Shown here: in pieces, positions 1 through 8,319 of the stretch
Layout of the letters: every line of letters starts with the position of its first letter
Numbering within the stretch: the stretch's first letter is position 1
NCBI GenBank assembly: GCA_049281195.1
Contig: JBAPRR010000264.1
Coordinates: 1-26,164, forward strand
DNA length: 26,164 bases
Direction: 5' to 3'
From: JBAPRR01 sp049281195
Lineage (GTDB): Bacteria > Actinomycetota > Acidimicrobiia > Acidimicrobiales > CAVXTF01
Program-made: the position numbers and the translations under genes
The notes under the pieces: generated by a model
What the model was told of the DNA's origin: nothing
Databases searched by the model: none
The model's input: the letters and a program-made list of their open reading frames with translations, nothing else

Positions 1-1874
1 GTGACGAGGCGACCCATGCTCGCCAGTCCCGACGCGATGGCCTCACGCTCGCTGGGCGCGGTAGCTCGAGCCTCGCGGATCCGAGCCAACAAAAAGACGC
101 CGTAGTCGGTCGACAAGGCGAATGCCACCGCCACGAGGATCAAAAAGTCGGTCTCCTCGATACCGCCCTGGCTCGTATACGAGAGGAGCCCGGTGAAACG
201 GCCCCCTTGGAAAACGAAGACGAGGATTCCCGTCGCCGCGAATGCGGTGAGGCCGTTCATCACGAGCGCCTTGATGGGAAGGATCACCGATCCGGTCATC
301 ATCCACAGCACGATCATGGTCAGCGCGCACAGGATGATCAGTGCGATGGGCACGTTGTCGGCGATGGAGTTACGCAGATCGAGCGTGTCGGCAGCGGCCC
401 CACCGACAAGTACCGGGTCCGGTGACGGCGTGTCGCGAACAACGCGCACCAGCTGCTGCCCGGCCGAGGAGATGCCGCTGTACGGGGTACCGACGCTGAT
501 CTCCCACACGTCGCCCGCCAGACGGGTCGGTCCGGCAACCGACGCCACACCGGGAAGCGCCTTGAGGCGGGAGGCGTAAGCGGCCAACTGGCCCGATCCG
601 CCGCCCGAACTTCCGACAACACCACCGTCGGGGACCACCGCGGCAACGAGAATCGGATCCCCGCCGTGCAACTGGGGGAACTTGCTGTCGACGATGTCGT
701 TTACGACCCTGGCGCTCTGGCTCGTCGGCAGGACGCTTGCGTCGATGCCGCTCCAACGGATCGACGGTGTGGGCCACGCCAGCAAAACCAAAACCGCAAT
801 GGTTCCGATGGCGATCAGGGCCGGCTGCTTCATGACGCCGTGCGACAACCGGTACCAGAAGCCTTTCTCACCTTCTTTGACTTTCGTCTTGCCGATGCGC
901 CGGGCCATCAGGAACATCAACGACGGAAGCATCACGAGCGCGCTGGCCGCGGCGATCACTGCCACCACGGCACCGCCGATCCCCATCGAGACTAAGAAAC
1001 GCAAGGGAAAGATGGTCAGTGTGGCCAGGGCCGCGGCCACGGTCAACGCACTGAACACAACGGTGCGGCCGGTCTTGACCATCGTGGCGTGAAGAGCGGC
1101 GGCGGGGTCCATTCCCTTCTGTAAGTACTCACGGAATCGCCACACCATGAACAGGCTGTAGTCGACGGCGAGCCCCAGTCCGAGGCCGATCACGAGATTC
1201 AAGGCGAACGTGGACAAGGGGAAGAATTCGTTGATCACACGGAGGACCAGGAACGTGGCGAATACCGCCAACCCACCCGTGGCCAAAGGCAGCAGGGCGG
1301 AGAACCCACGGAACACGAACAACGCGATGAGTGCGAGCAACGGGAACGCCAGCAGTTCAGCCATCCCGAGGTCCTTGACCGCTTGATCTCCGACCTGGAC
1401 GTTGGCGACATCTTGCCCGCCCAGCAACACACCGGGCAGATGAGCGTGCTTGACCGCGTGATCGATCTTCGAGACCGTCTTCGACTGGCTGGCTCCGTCC
1501 GCCATGTAGACAGCCACCATCGAAGCCGAGCCATCGCTCGAAACCAAAGGCGAGTGAACTCCGACAGGTGGTGTGAGGGCCTTTGCCACGCCGGGAACAT
1601 GAGCGAGCAGTGAAGCGACGTGGGCGACCTCGCTACTCGAGGGCGGCGCCGGAACGTAGGCCAGAACTCCGGGACTGGTTTCTTGACCCGTTGCTTTCTG
1701 GATCAAGGCCTCGGCGCGCGAGCTCTCGGAAGAGGGGTTGTTGAAGGGATTCTTCGCGCTCAACAGTCCGGCGGCGGGACCTCCCAGTACCCCGCACACT
1801 CCGAAGGCGATGATCGCGAACACGACGACGCGCTTGGGCCGTCGCGTGGCGAGCCGCGCAAGAGCGCTAAGCAT
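1..1874 (-). CDS. MMPL-family (RND superfamily) transporter, C-terminal end cut by window edge
   Basis: Membrane transporter of the MMPL/RND type, which exports lipids or hydrophobic drugs using the proton gradient. About 624 codons are visible and the frame runs open off the left edge, so roughly the last 80-130 residues of a usual 700-750 are missing. Visible are an N-terminal membrane helix (residues 16-36), a large external loop (about 40-165), a block of helices (about 172-325), a second external loop after a helix near 350-370, and a second helix block. The paired Asp-Tyr proton-relay motifs occur in both halves (D238-Y239 and D590-Y591). The ATG at 1874 follows a GAGGGGG ribosome site (1881-1887) by 6 bases and overlaps the PadR stop by 8 bases, so the pair is translationally coupled and probably controlled by that repressor. 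Substrate cannot be told from sequence. Confidence 0.93.
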   Translation of the reverse strand, partial: MLSALARLATRRPKRVVVFAIIAFGVCGVLGGPAAGLLSAKNPFNNPSSESSRAEALIQKATGQETSPGVLAYVPAPPSSSEVAHVASLLAHVPGVAKALTPPVGVHSPLVSSDGSASMVAVYMADGASQSKTVSKIDHAVKHAHLPGVLLGGQDVANVQVGDQAVKDLGMAELLAFPLLALIALFVFRGFSALLPLATGGLAVFATFLVLRVINEFFPLSTFALNLVIGLGLGLAVDYSLFMVWRFREYLQKGMDPAAALHATMVKTGRTVVFSALTVAAALATLTIFPLRFLVSMGIGGAVVAVIAAASALVMLPSLMFLMARRIGKTKVKEGEKGFWYRLSHGVMKQPALIAIGTIAVLVLLAWPTPSIRWSGIDASVLPTSQSARVVNDIVDSKFPQLHGGDPILVAAVVPDGGVVGSSGGGSGQLAAYASRLKALPGVASVAGPTRLAGDVWEISVGTPYSGISSAGQQLVRVVRDTPSPDPVLVGGAAADTLDLRNSIADNVPIALIILCALTMIVLWMMTGSVILPIKALVMNGLTAFAATGILVFVFQGGRFTGLLSYTSQGGIEETDFLILVAVAFALSTDYGVFLLARIREARATAPSEREAIASGLASMGRLV

Positions 1875-2430
1875 TTTTGGCCCCCTCGATAAGTCCCGGC
1901 AACAAGGTGCGCGCCTCGGCCACAAAGTCCAACTTCGCCTGCTCGCGCTTCACACCGAAGATGGCGGTCAAGCGGGGGAAGCCGTACTCGGGCTCATCGA
2001 CCAACTGATCGACGAACCCGGCGTACCAGTCGCGGCGCGCACGTGCGGATTCCTCGTACTCATCGAGAAGTGTGGTGAGCCGTTCGGTGGACAACCGCTC
2101 TCCGAAGAACACCCGCACCAACATGGGGCAACGGTCCTTCTCCTCCTCCACCGGTGCCTCCGCGAGCCACTTACCGAGAACCGATTCGCCCTCGGCTGTG
2201 ATCTCGTAGACCCGCTTGGTGGGAAGACGATCCTGGGGCACCTCCGTGGAGGACAGGAGACCGAGCCCTTCGAGCTTCTCGAGCTCCGTGTAGATGTGGC
2301 TCCGGGTGAGGGGGAAGAAGTTCTTGATCGAGATCTCGGCGAAGCGTGCGAGCTCGTGACCTGCGGTGGGCTGACGCGAGACCAGGCCGAGCACGACGTA
2401 GCCAGTCTGAGACAAGCGGGGACTCTCCAT
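1867..2430 (-). CDS. PadR-family transcriptional repressor
   Basis: A 187-residue regulator with the PadR layout: an N-terminal winged helix (about residues 5-85, including the recognition-helix stretch RSHIYTELEKLEGLGLL and the wing followed by YEITAEG) and a C-terminal helical dimerisation region (about 95-180). PadR proteins normally repress efflux or detoxification genes and release DNA on binding a small molecule. Here it lies directly upstream of, and overlaps by 8 bases, an MMPL exporter, so self-regulation plus pump control is the simple inference. The ATG at 2430 has no clear Shine-Dalgarno sequence and lies only 10 bases from a double-dyad operator, suggesting a very short leader. 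Confidence 0.92.
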   Translation of the reverse strand: MESPRLSQTGYVVLGLVSRQPTAGHELARFAEISIKNFFPLTRSHIYTELEKLEGLGLLSSTEVPQDRLPTKRVYEITAEGESVLGKWLAEAPVEEEKDRCPMLVRVFFGERLSTERLTTLLDEYEESARARRDWYAGFVDQLVDEPEYGFPRLTAIFGVKREQAKLDFVAEARTLLPGLIEGAKNA

Positions 2431-2440
2431 ACCGGAGGTC

Positions 2441-2475
2441 TAGTCCACTCTGGACTAGTAGTCCAGAGTGGACTA
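2441..2475. promoter_or_regulatory. Perfect 35-bp palindrome made of two 7-3-7 dyads; probable PadR operator
   Basis: Positions 2441-2457 read TAGTCCACTCTGGACTA and 2459-2475 are its exact reverse complement, separated by one G. Each arm is itself a dyad, TAGTCCA-N3-TGGACTA, so there are two identical sites 18 bp apart centre to centre. It sits 10 bases upstream of the PadR start and in the divergent region toward the KdpD-like gene. PadR-type dimers bind dyads of this size, so binding of two dimers side by side is inferred. A T7 run at 2507-2513 lies just beyond, outside the dyad. Confidence 0.85.
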
Positions 2476-2511
2476 TCAACTGGCCATTGACCTGGGCAGA
2501 TCCACCTTTTT

Positions 2512-2540
2512 TTGATACCGGCGGGATTCAAATCTGATAC
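2512..2540 (+). promoter_or_regulatory. Possible promoter for the KdpD-like/P450 operon
   Basis: TTGATA (2512-2517) is followed after 17 bases by TGATAC (2535-2540). The -35-like part is good, the -10-like part is weak. A start site near 2547 would leave about 25 bases before the GTG at 2572. This reading also argues against using the TTG at 2512 as a start codon. Confidence 0.25.
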
Positions 2541-2571
2541 CGACCGGTACCGGACACGACAGACTGAAGGA

Positions 2572-3783
2572 GTGCCGGATCAGCCGACCCCGACCCCGAC
2601 GCAGCCCGCCCCGCCGACCCGTAATGCCCAGGTCGACGAGGACACTGTTGATGTCGTTCAAGCGGCCGGGCGCTTCAGGATCTACCTCGGTGCCGCGGCC
2701 GGGGTCGGAAAGACCTTCGCCATGCTCAACGAGGCCAAGCGCCGCGTAGAACGGGGGACCGACATCGTCATCGGCTTCGTCGAAACCCACAACCGCGCCC
2801 ACACCATCGAGATGTGCGAGGGCCTGGAGGTCGTGCCGAGAAAGCAGGTCGAGTACCGGGGAACGGTATTCGAGGAAATGGACCTCGACGCGGTGCTGAC
2901 CCGCAAACCGGCGGTGGCCTTGATCGACGAGTTGGCGCACACCAATGTTCCCGGCTCCGGCCGCCACGAGAAGCGTTGGGAGGATGTTCTCGAGTTGATC
3001 GAGAACGGCATATCGGTCATCACGACGGTGAACATCCAGCACCTGGAGAGCTTGGCCGACGCGGTCGAGCGCATCTCGGGCACGCATGTGCGCGAGCGCG
3101 TTCCCGACTGGGTGGTGCGTACCGCCGATCAGATCGAGTTGGTCGACTCGTCTCCCGAGCAGCTTCGCCGCCGCATGCTCCACGGGAACATCTACCCCAC
3201 CGAGAAGATCCCGCAGGCGCTCGGAAACTTCTTCCGCACCGAGAACCTGACCGCGCTACGCGAGCTGGCCTTGCGGTTCCTGGCGGATGAGACCGACGAC
3301 GACCTCCTCGAGTATCTACGGCGCCACGACGTAACAGACATTTGGGAGACCACCGAGCGAATCCTGGTTTGTGTGACCGCGGCACCGGGAACCGACATGC
3401 TGCTGCGGCGTTCGGCGCGCCTCGCCTCGCGGCTCAAATCGGACCTGCATGTGATCCACGTTTCCGGCGACGCGCCGTTGAACGACTCGAGCAGGCACGC
3501 CATAAGCCTGCTCCACAAGCTCGCAGACGATCTGGGTGCGTTGTGGGAGGACCTGAAGGCCGACGACGCGGCGCAGGCGATCGTCGACTACGCGAAGAAA
3601 CACCAGATAACGCAGATAGTTCTGGGCTCGTCGAGAAGAAGCAGATGGCAGGAGATGACCAAGGGCGAGATCGTGCGACGCATCCTGCGCTACGCGTCGG
3701 ACGCCGGGATCGATGTGCACGTCATCGCCAGACGGGACGCGCCGGGAGTCAACCCCGGCGACGACACGAATGAAGGCGGATGA
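2572..3783 (+). CDS. Stand-alone KdpD-type osmosensor N-terminal domain plus universal stress domain (no kinase)
   Basis: This 403-residue protein matches the cytoplasmic N-terminal part of KdpD: a Pro-rich start, a KdpD P-loop domain with Walker A GAAAGVGKT (about residues 40-48) and the ALIDELAHTN motif (about 116-125), then a universal-stress-like domain (about 260-390) with the GSSRRSRW segment. The membrane helices and histidine kinase of full KdpD (about 900 residues) are absent, and no kdpFABC or kdpE is in the window. Such short forms are known and may sense K+ or nucleotides, but the partner here is unknown. GTG 2572 is preferred because upstream residues look like promoter translation; GAAGGA lies immediately before it with no spacer, so the start is uncertain. 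The P450 follows after 22 bases. Confidence 0.82.
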   Translation: MPDQPTPTPTQPAPPTRNAQVDEDTVDVVQAAGRFRIYLGAAAGVGKTFAMLNEAKRRVERGTDIVIGFVETHNRAHTIEMCEGLEVVPRKQVEYRGTVFEEMDLDAVLTRKPAVALIDELAHTNVPGSGRHEKRWEDVLELIENGISVITTVNIQHLESLADAVERISGTHVRERVPDWVVRTADQIELVDSSPEQLRRRMLHGNIYPTEKIPQALGNFFRTENLTALRELALRFLADETDDDLLEYLRRHDVTDIWETTERILVCVTAAPGTDMLLRRSARLASRLKSDLHVIHVSGDAPLNDSSRHAISLLHKLADDLGALWEDLKADDAAQAIVDYAKKHQITQIVLGSSRRSRWQEMTKGEIVRRILRYASDAGIDVHVIARRDAPGVNPGDDTNEGG

Positions 3784-3805
3784 GACAAGTGGGTGGAGGA
3801 ACGCC

Positions 3806-5005
3806 GTGAACAATGACATCGGGGATGTGGCCGAGGCCGGGGAAGGGCCTTCGAGCGCATTCGACGGGGACATCGACATCTACGACTTCTGGTCGGGGTG
3901 CAGACGCGACTCGCCGGTGCTCGAGGTGGAAACGGATCTGACCGGGCGACCCATGTGGATGGTCACCAAGTTCGACGACGTCACTTCCGTGCTCCGGGAT
4001 CCGGATCGGTTCTCGACGCGGATCAACAACGAGACGATGGGTCCGGTGATGGGGACCTTCATGCTCGGGATGGAGGGCGAGGAGCATCGCAAATACAGGT
4101 CGCTCGTGGCCCAGGCGTTCAGGCCGTCAGCGCTCGAACGATGGGACAACGAGCTGATCGCACCGACGATCGGCGGACTGTTGGACAAGATCGCGCCAAC
4201 CGGTCGCGCCGACCTGGTCGCAGACGTGACCAGCCGCTACCCGGTGCAGGTGATCGCGGGGGTGCTGGGGGTTCCGATCGAGGACTTTGAGCTGTTCCAG
4301 AAGTGGGCGCTAGACATATCGCAGGGACCGCAGGACTGGGACAGGAGCATTCCAGCTTCACGTGCCATGCGCGAGTACCTGGAACCGATCGTGGCGGAGC
4401 GACGTGAGAACCCGCGCGACGACATGATCTCGGAAATAGTCACTGCGGAGATGGAGGGCGAACGCCTCTCCGACGAGCACGTGTACGGCTTTTTACGGCT
4501 GTTGCTGCCGGCCGGGGCCGAGACCACGTTCCGGGTGATGGGGAGCACGATGCTCGCCCTGCTCACACATCCCGAGATCATGGAGAGGGTCCTGGCCGAT
4601 CGCGCCATGATCGACACGGTCATCGAAGAGGTCCTCAGATGGGAGACATCGGTCACCATCGTCAATCGTGAGGCTCTGGAACCCGTTGTGGTGGGAGGGG
4701 TCGAGATCCCAGAAGGCGCTTCAGTGCTCTGTTGCATGGGATCCGCCAATCATGACGAGAGTCGTTTCGAAGATGCGGAGAACTTCAATCCGGATCGCGA
4801 ACAGAAGCCGCACATCTCGTTCGGCACGGGGCGCCATCAGTGCCTCGGGATGCACTTGGCGCGATTGGAACTGCGAGTGGGGATCACTGCGGTTCTCGAT
4901 CGTTTGCCCAACCTCAGGCTCGACCCGGAGGCCGATCCGGTCAAGGTGGAGGGCATCCCGTTCAGGTCGCCGCCGACGCTGCCGGTCCTGTTCGATCCGA
5001 GTTGA
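3806..5005 (+). CDS. Cytochrome P450
   Basis: A 399-residue soluble bacterial P450, a heme monooxygenase that uses ferredoxin-type electron donors to hydroxylate a small organic substrate. All hallmarks are present: the I-helix oxygen-activation motif AGAETT (residues 236-241), ExxR (E275-R278) and the heme loop FGTGRHQC with the cysteine ligand C346. No ferredoxin or reductase gene lies next to it. The GTG at 3806 was chosen because GTGGAGGA (3793-3800) sits 5 bases upstream and the length becomes typical; an in-frame ATG at 3770 would overlap the preceding gene and lacks such a site. It is probably cotranscribed with the KdpD-like gene and with the YjbR-like gene two bases downstream. Substrate not predictable. 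Confidence 0.95.
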   Translation: MNNDIGDVAEAGEGPSSAFDGDIDIYDFWSGCRRDSPVLEVETDLTGRPMWMVTKFDDVTSVLRDPDRFSTRINNETMGPVMGTFMLGMEGEEHRKYRSLVAQAFRPSALERWDNELIAPTIGGLLDKIAPTGRADLVADVTSRYPVQVIAGVLGVPIEDFELFQKWALDISQGPQDWDRSIPASRAMREYLEPIVAERRENPRDDMISEIVTAEMEGERLSDEHVYGFLRLLLPAGAETTFRVMGSTMLALLTHPEIMERVLADRAMIDTVIEEVLRWETSVTIVNREALEPVVVGGVEIPEGASVLCCMGSANHDESRFEDAENFNPDREQKPHISFGTGRHQCLGMHLARLELRVGITAVLDRLPNLRLDPEADPVKVEGIPFRSPPTLPVLFDPS

Positions 5006-5007
5006 CA

Positions 5008-5385
5008 ATGGCGTCGAACATGGATCGCCTGGAGAAGATCGCGTCCCGACTGCCCGAGACCACTCGTGTCGACATCGAGGCGTGGGGCGGAGAGCCGACA
5101 TTCCGCGTCAACGGGAAGAACTTCATCTTCACCAATCAGGAGGCGACGAGCGTGACGGTCAAGCTTCCGAAAGAGGAAGCAGCCGCGGTTTGCGCCACCG
5201 ATCCGAGAGCGGAGCCGACCGGTTACGGGTTGGGTCGTTCCGGTTGGGTGTCCATCAAGCTCGAAGGAAAGCTGAACGCGGCGGGGTGGGACGAGATCGA
5301 GGAGTTCGTTAGGACCTCCTACACACTGGTCGCCCCCAAGAAGTTGGCTCGCATCGTCATCGAAGAGGACCAAGCGTCCGGCTGA
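5008..5385 (+). CDS. MmcQ/YjbR-like small protein
   Basis: A 125-residue protein resembling the MmcQ/YjbR family, a small double-wing fold of unproven function found in many bacteria. Supporting features are the conserved opening (leucine-rich helix then PETTRVDIEAWGGEPTFRVNGKNF), the middle KLPKEEAAAV and the C-terminal helix with SYTLVAPKKLA. The ATG at 5008 is only two bases after the P450 stop, with no separate ribosome site, so translation is likely coupled; an in-frame ATG at 5020 is an alternative. The role beside a P450 is unknown. A convergent stem-loop follows. Confidence 0.75.
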   Translation: MASNMDRLEKIASRLPETTRVDIEAWGGEPTFRVNGKNFIFTNQEATSVTVKLPKEEAAAVCATDPRAEPTGYGLGRSGWVSIKLEGKLNAAGWDEIEEFVRTSYTLVAPKKLARIVIEEDQASG

Positions 5386-5408
5386 AGGACTGCCGCCCTG
5401 CATCAACA

Positions 5409-5425
5409 GCGGTTGAATCAACCGC
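5409..5425. terminator. Stem-loop between convergent genes, 7-bp stem
   Basis: GCGGTTG (5409-5415), loop AAT, CAACCGC (5419-5425). It lies 23 bases after the YjbR-like stop, and the TIR gene's stop codon starts in its loop. There is no T-run, so it could act in either direction or be Rho-assisted; terminator function is inferred. Confidence 0.45.
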
Positions 5426-8153
5426 CCCGTAACGCAGCAAGGGCCTCCGCCGCGGCAACCCTCATGGGGTGATCCGGCCCGAGCGCTTCACCGCTCAAAG
5501 AGACAACCTCCTCTGCGAGGTCGACCGCGGCAGTGATGTCACCGCACTTTCGGAGCGTCTGCACCAGATTCGACATGAAAACGAGGGTGTTCCAGTTCCG
5601 GAGTCCGACCACCCGGCGTGAGGTGGCAACGATTTCTTCGCCCATTGCTCTCGCAGCATCCAACTCCCCCTGATCGCGCCGGATGCACGCAAGCGTGTCT
5701 GTAGAGCAGAGGGTGGAAAGGTTCTCCTTGCCGAAGAGCTCCTGCTGGCTTTCGATGGCCTGCTCGACAAGGAGGCGGGCATCGTCGAGCTCGCCTAATT
5801 CCCACAGCAGGTAGGCGAGGTTGTTCATCGCCACAAGAGTTTCGGGATGGCGGTCACCCAGCACCTGACGCCTTGTCGACAGCAGCTCTTCTCCGATCCT
5901 GCGCGCGGACTCTTGATCCCCGGCGCTGGCGGTAATCACCACCTGGAGGGTCATGGCTTTCAAGGTTTCCGGGTGCTCTGATCCGAGCACCCTCCGGTAA
6001 GAATCAACTGCGTCGTCGATCAAGGTCTTCGCTTGTTGCGAGTCGCCGAGGAAGTCGAGCGCGTTCGCCAGGTCGCTCGCGGCGCGCAGTGTCTCCGGAT
6101 GCTCCGGTCCGAGGATCCTGCGCCGTCCGGACAGAGCTTCTTCCGCCAGAGACTTGGCGGTCTCCGGCTCCTCCATGAGAATGAGGGTCCTGCTGAGCTC
6201 TCCGGCTGCCATCAGGGTGTCGCGGTCGTCGGGTCCGAAAACCTCGCGGTCGGCCTGGAGCACGGCCTCGAACATCTGCCGGGACTCGGGCAGTTCGAAC
6301 ACCATCCGCAGAGTTGCCGCGAGCCGGGCCTTCGCCGCCAGCGTCTGGCGCTCGTGCTCACCGAGCAATTCGGCCAACGCAGCCACCTCCGCTCGCTGCG
6401 TCGCCTTCGCGGAGCTGTAGTCGCCCACTTGCAGGTCGTAGGCGGCGACCTGGGAGGCGAGCTCGGTATCGCCCAAGTCCGTCAGGTGCTGGACCAGCCG
6501 TCTCGCGTGGGCGACGAGCGGTCGCATCGTCTCTCTCGACTGTGGATCGGCGGGATCCTCGAATAGACGCGTGAGCGCGGCAACGGCGCCGTGCCTGAGA
6601 GCGGCCCGCCTATCGGGATCGGTGTCCTTGAGTACCACGGTTCTCGCCAGCAGAGGATGGATCTGCCATGAACCGTCCTCCACCGGCTCGATCAGCGAAA
6701 GTGAAAGCAACTCGTCGAGTGCCGTCATGGTGGCGATCCGCGCCGGCGTGGGGTCGAGGCTGTCCGTCGCCTGGAGCGTTGCGTCGATAAGCGACCGCGG
6801 TATCGGATCTTGGGCGAGCATCGAGGCGATCCGCAACAGGTCCCTGCCCCCGTCGCCGAGACGATCGACGCTGAGCGAAAGCGTCGCCGAGATGCTGCGC
6901 TCGCGCCCGGTCGGGAGCTCCTCTTTCAGAGCCGCGGCGAGCTCGAGCTCGTCCTGGGTCGGGTCCAGCAGATGAGCGAACAGTTCGGTGAAGGATTGGA
7001 ACCGCAGTGTGGCTCCGGCCACATCGATCGCGAGCGCGTGGCCGCCGAGCTCGGCCACGATCTGCCTCGCTGCTTCGAGCTCCGCTTCATCCTTGGGAGG
7101 TCTTCTGGCGACGAGAACCTGAAGGGCCTCGTCGGGCTCGAGCACTCCCAGGTTGACCTCGGGCATGAGCGCGCCGTATTCGCTCGAGCGCGTCGTCACG
7201 ATCGTGCACGCGCCGGGTGGCCCTACCCACCGGTAGACCTCATCGGAAGCGAGGCCGCCAGGCAGGTCGTCGACGACCCACAGGTAGGGCTCGGTCTTCC
7301 TTCCGAGCGCATTGCGGAGCACCGCCTCGAGGTCCAGTGGCGCCAGGGCGTCGATGCCGGAGGCGAGCTCCGGTTCGAGCACCGAGTGGGCGAAACCTCG
7401 AATCTGATTGAGTCGCAGAGCCTCGCGCTCGGGTCCGTCGATCGAGGTCACGTCACCTTGTGCGTAGAGCCAGAAGACGCCACCGGGAAAGCTCGCCTGG
7501 TAACGCAGTGCGTACTCCCGGGTAAGCAAGGACTTGCCGACTCCCCCGAGCCCGCGAACCTGGCAGATGCCCGGGCCTACAGCCCCCTGGGTCATGGCAA
7601 GCCGGGGCGCGTGGATGGCCGAGTGGATCTGCCACATCTGCCTGAACCTGCCGGCGAACCGGGTAGCAGCCGACGGGTGGGAGGGCAGCCACGTGGCCGG
7701 CTGTGCCATACCTTCACCGAGATGCTCGTCGATCGTCGCCACATGAGACGCGATCCGTGCCGCTATCTCGTCGACTTCCGTTGTGCCGGTGCCGACGCCA
7801 GCGAGCGCGCCGTAGAGAGCGTCTCTGAGCTCGACCGGCTCTATGTGCAAGGACCCCGGTTCGGGATTGACCACGAGCACCCGTTTGCTCGGATCTCCGA
7901 GGCGCATGGACGCGACGAAGCCCTGGGTCAGCTCCCACTGACACGGAGAAGACTGAGGGAAACCGGCCGAGTAATAGACGACCAGAGCCTTCGACTCGGC
8001 AAGTCCTCTCCGGGCGGCCTCCGAGATGGAACCGAAATCGGGAACCGAGGAGGCGTCGAACCACACGGTCAATCCGAGGCGCTCGAGAGCGGACACCAGG
8101 GGTCGGACAGCCTCCGCATCGGAATGGCGATAGCTGACGAAAACGTCGTACAC
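5418..8153 (-). CDS. TIR / NB-ARC (STAND) ATPase / TPR protein, probable NLR-like defence sensor
   Basis: A 911-residue three-part protein. Residues 1-145 form a TIR domain (DVFVSYRHSD start, and SSPCQWEL with E74 in the position of the NADase glutamate). Residues about 165-520 form an NB-ARC module with P-loop GLGGVGKS (201-208), Walker B LWVVDD (291-296), TIVTTRS (317-323) and GHALAIDVAG (371-380), a GxP-like motif, ending in a winged helix with QIHPLLART. Residues about 560-911 are TPR units about 42 long, marked by repeated LGxEHPETL-type links. By family knowledge such proteins sense a trigger through the repeats, oligomerise with ATP, and the TIR cleaves NAD+ or makes a signal; phage defence is inferred. 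Start GTG 8153 follows GGGGAG (8158-8163) by 4 bases. A divergent AAA-type ATPase gene lies 166 bases away. Confidence 0.92.
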   Translation of the reverse strand: MYDVFVSYRHSDAEAVRPLVSALERLGLTVWFDASSVPDFGSISEAARRGLAESKALVVYYSAGFPQSSPCQWELTQGFVASMRLGDPSKRVLVVNPEPGSLHIEPVELRDALYGALAGVGTGTTEVDEIAARIASHVATIDEHLGEGMAQPATWLPSHPSAATRFAGRFRQMWQIHSAIHAPRLAMTQGAVGPGICQVRGLGGVGKSLLTREYALRYQASFPGGVFWLYAQGDVTSIDGPEREALRLNQIRGFAHSVLEPELASGIDALAPLDLEAVLRNALGRKTEPYLWVVDDLPGGLASDEVYRWVGPPGACTIVTTRSSEYGALMPEVNLGVLEPDEALQVLVARRPPKDEAELEAARQIVAELGGHALAIDVAGATLRFQSFTELFAHLLDPTQDELELAAALKEELPTGRERSISATLSLSVDRLGDGGRDLLRIASMLAQDPIPRSLIDATLQATDSLDPTPARIATMTALDELLSLSLIEPVEDGSWQIHPLLARTVVLKDTDPDRRAALRHGAVAALTRLFEDPADPQSRETMRPLVAHARRLVQHLTDLGDTELASQVAAYDLQVGDYSSAKATQRAEVAALAELLGEHERQTLAAKARLAATLRMVFELPESRQMFEAVLQADREVFGPDDRDTLMAAGELSRTLILMEEPETAKSLAEEALSGRRRILGPEHPETLRAASDLANALDFLGDSQQAKTLIDDAVDSYRRVLGSEHPETLKAMTLQVVITASAGDQESARRIGEELLSTRRQVLGDRHPETLVAMNNLAYLLWELGELDDARLLVEQAIESQQELFGKENLSTLCSTDTLACIRRDQGELDAARAMGEEIVATSRRVVGLRNWNTLVFMSNLVQTLRKCGDITAAVDLAEEVVSLSGEALGPDHPMRVAAAEALAALRGG

Positions 8154-8274
8154 GTCACTCCCCGGTCTGCGACCTTGTGTACCTGCTGACCAGCTTTTCG
8201 AGCCTAACTGGCATCCTCATCCGCGCTCGCCTGTGATCGAACGCTCAATCAAGGTGCCCGGTTAACCGATCATT

Positions 8275-8315
8275 ACAGACTGTCTGTTAGGATAGCAGTG
8301 TTCTAACAACAAGGA
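8275..8315 (+). promoter_or_regulatory. Promoter and dyad operator of the ATPase gene
   Basis: A perfect dyad ACAGAC-T-GTCTGT (8275-8287) abuts a -10-like TAGGAT (8288-8293). A second inverted repeat, TGTTAG (8285-8290) with CTAACA (8303-8308), overlaps it and covers the expected start of transcription near 8300. AAGGA (8311-8315) is the ribosome site. A protein bound at the first dyad would block polymerase, so a TetR-like or other dimeric repressor is inferred; no such repressor gene is adjacent. No convincing -35 was found. Confidence 0.5.
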
Positions 8316-8319
8316 TGTT

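Noticed and set aside
1738..2490. Plus-strand frame across the MMPL/PadR junction
   Set aside because: Antisense to two well-supported genes with no domain of its own.
2507..2513. T-run after the PadR palindrome as an intrinsic terminator
   Set aside because: The T-run is 31 bases from the palindrome and the region is a divergent promoter, so an operator role fits better.
5418..8153. FxSxx-COOH peptide-system TPR protein
   Set aside because: Large TPR/NB-ARC proteins occur in those clusters, but no radical SAM gene or short FxSxx peptide is visible nearby.
6810..8189. Long plus-strand frame (459 codons) opposite the TIR gene
   Set aside because: It is antisense to a protein with clear TIR and P-loop motifs; its translation is Arg/Gly/Val rich with no recognisable domain, a common shadow in GC-rich DNA.
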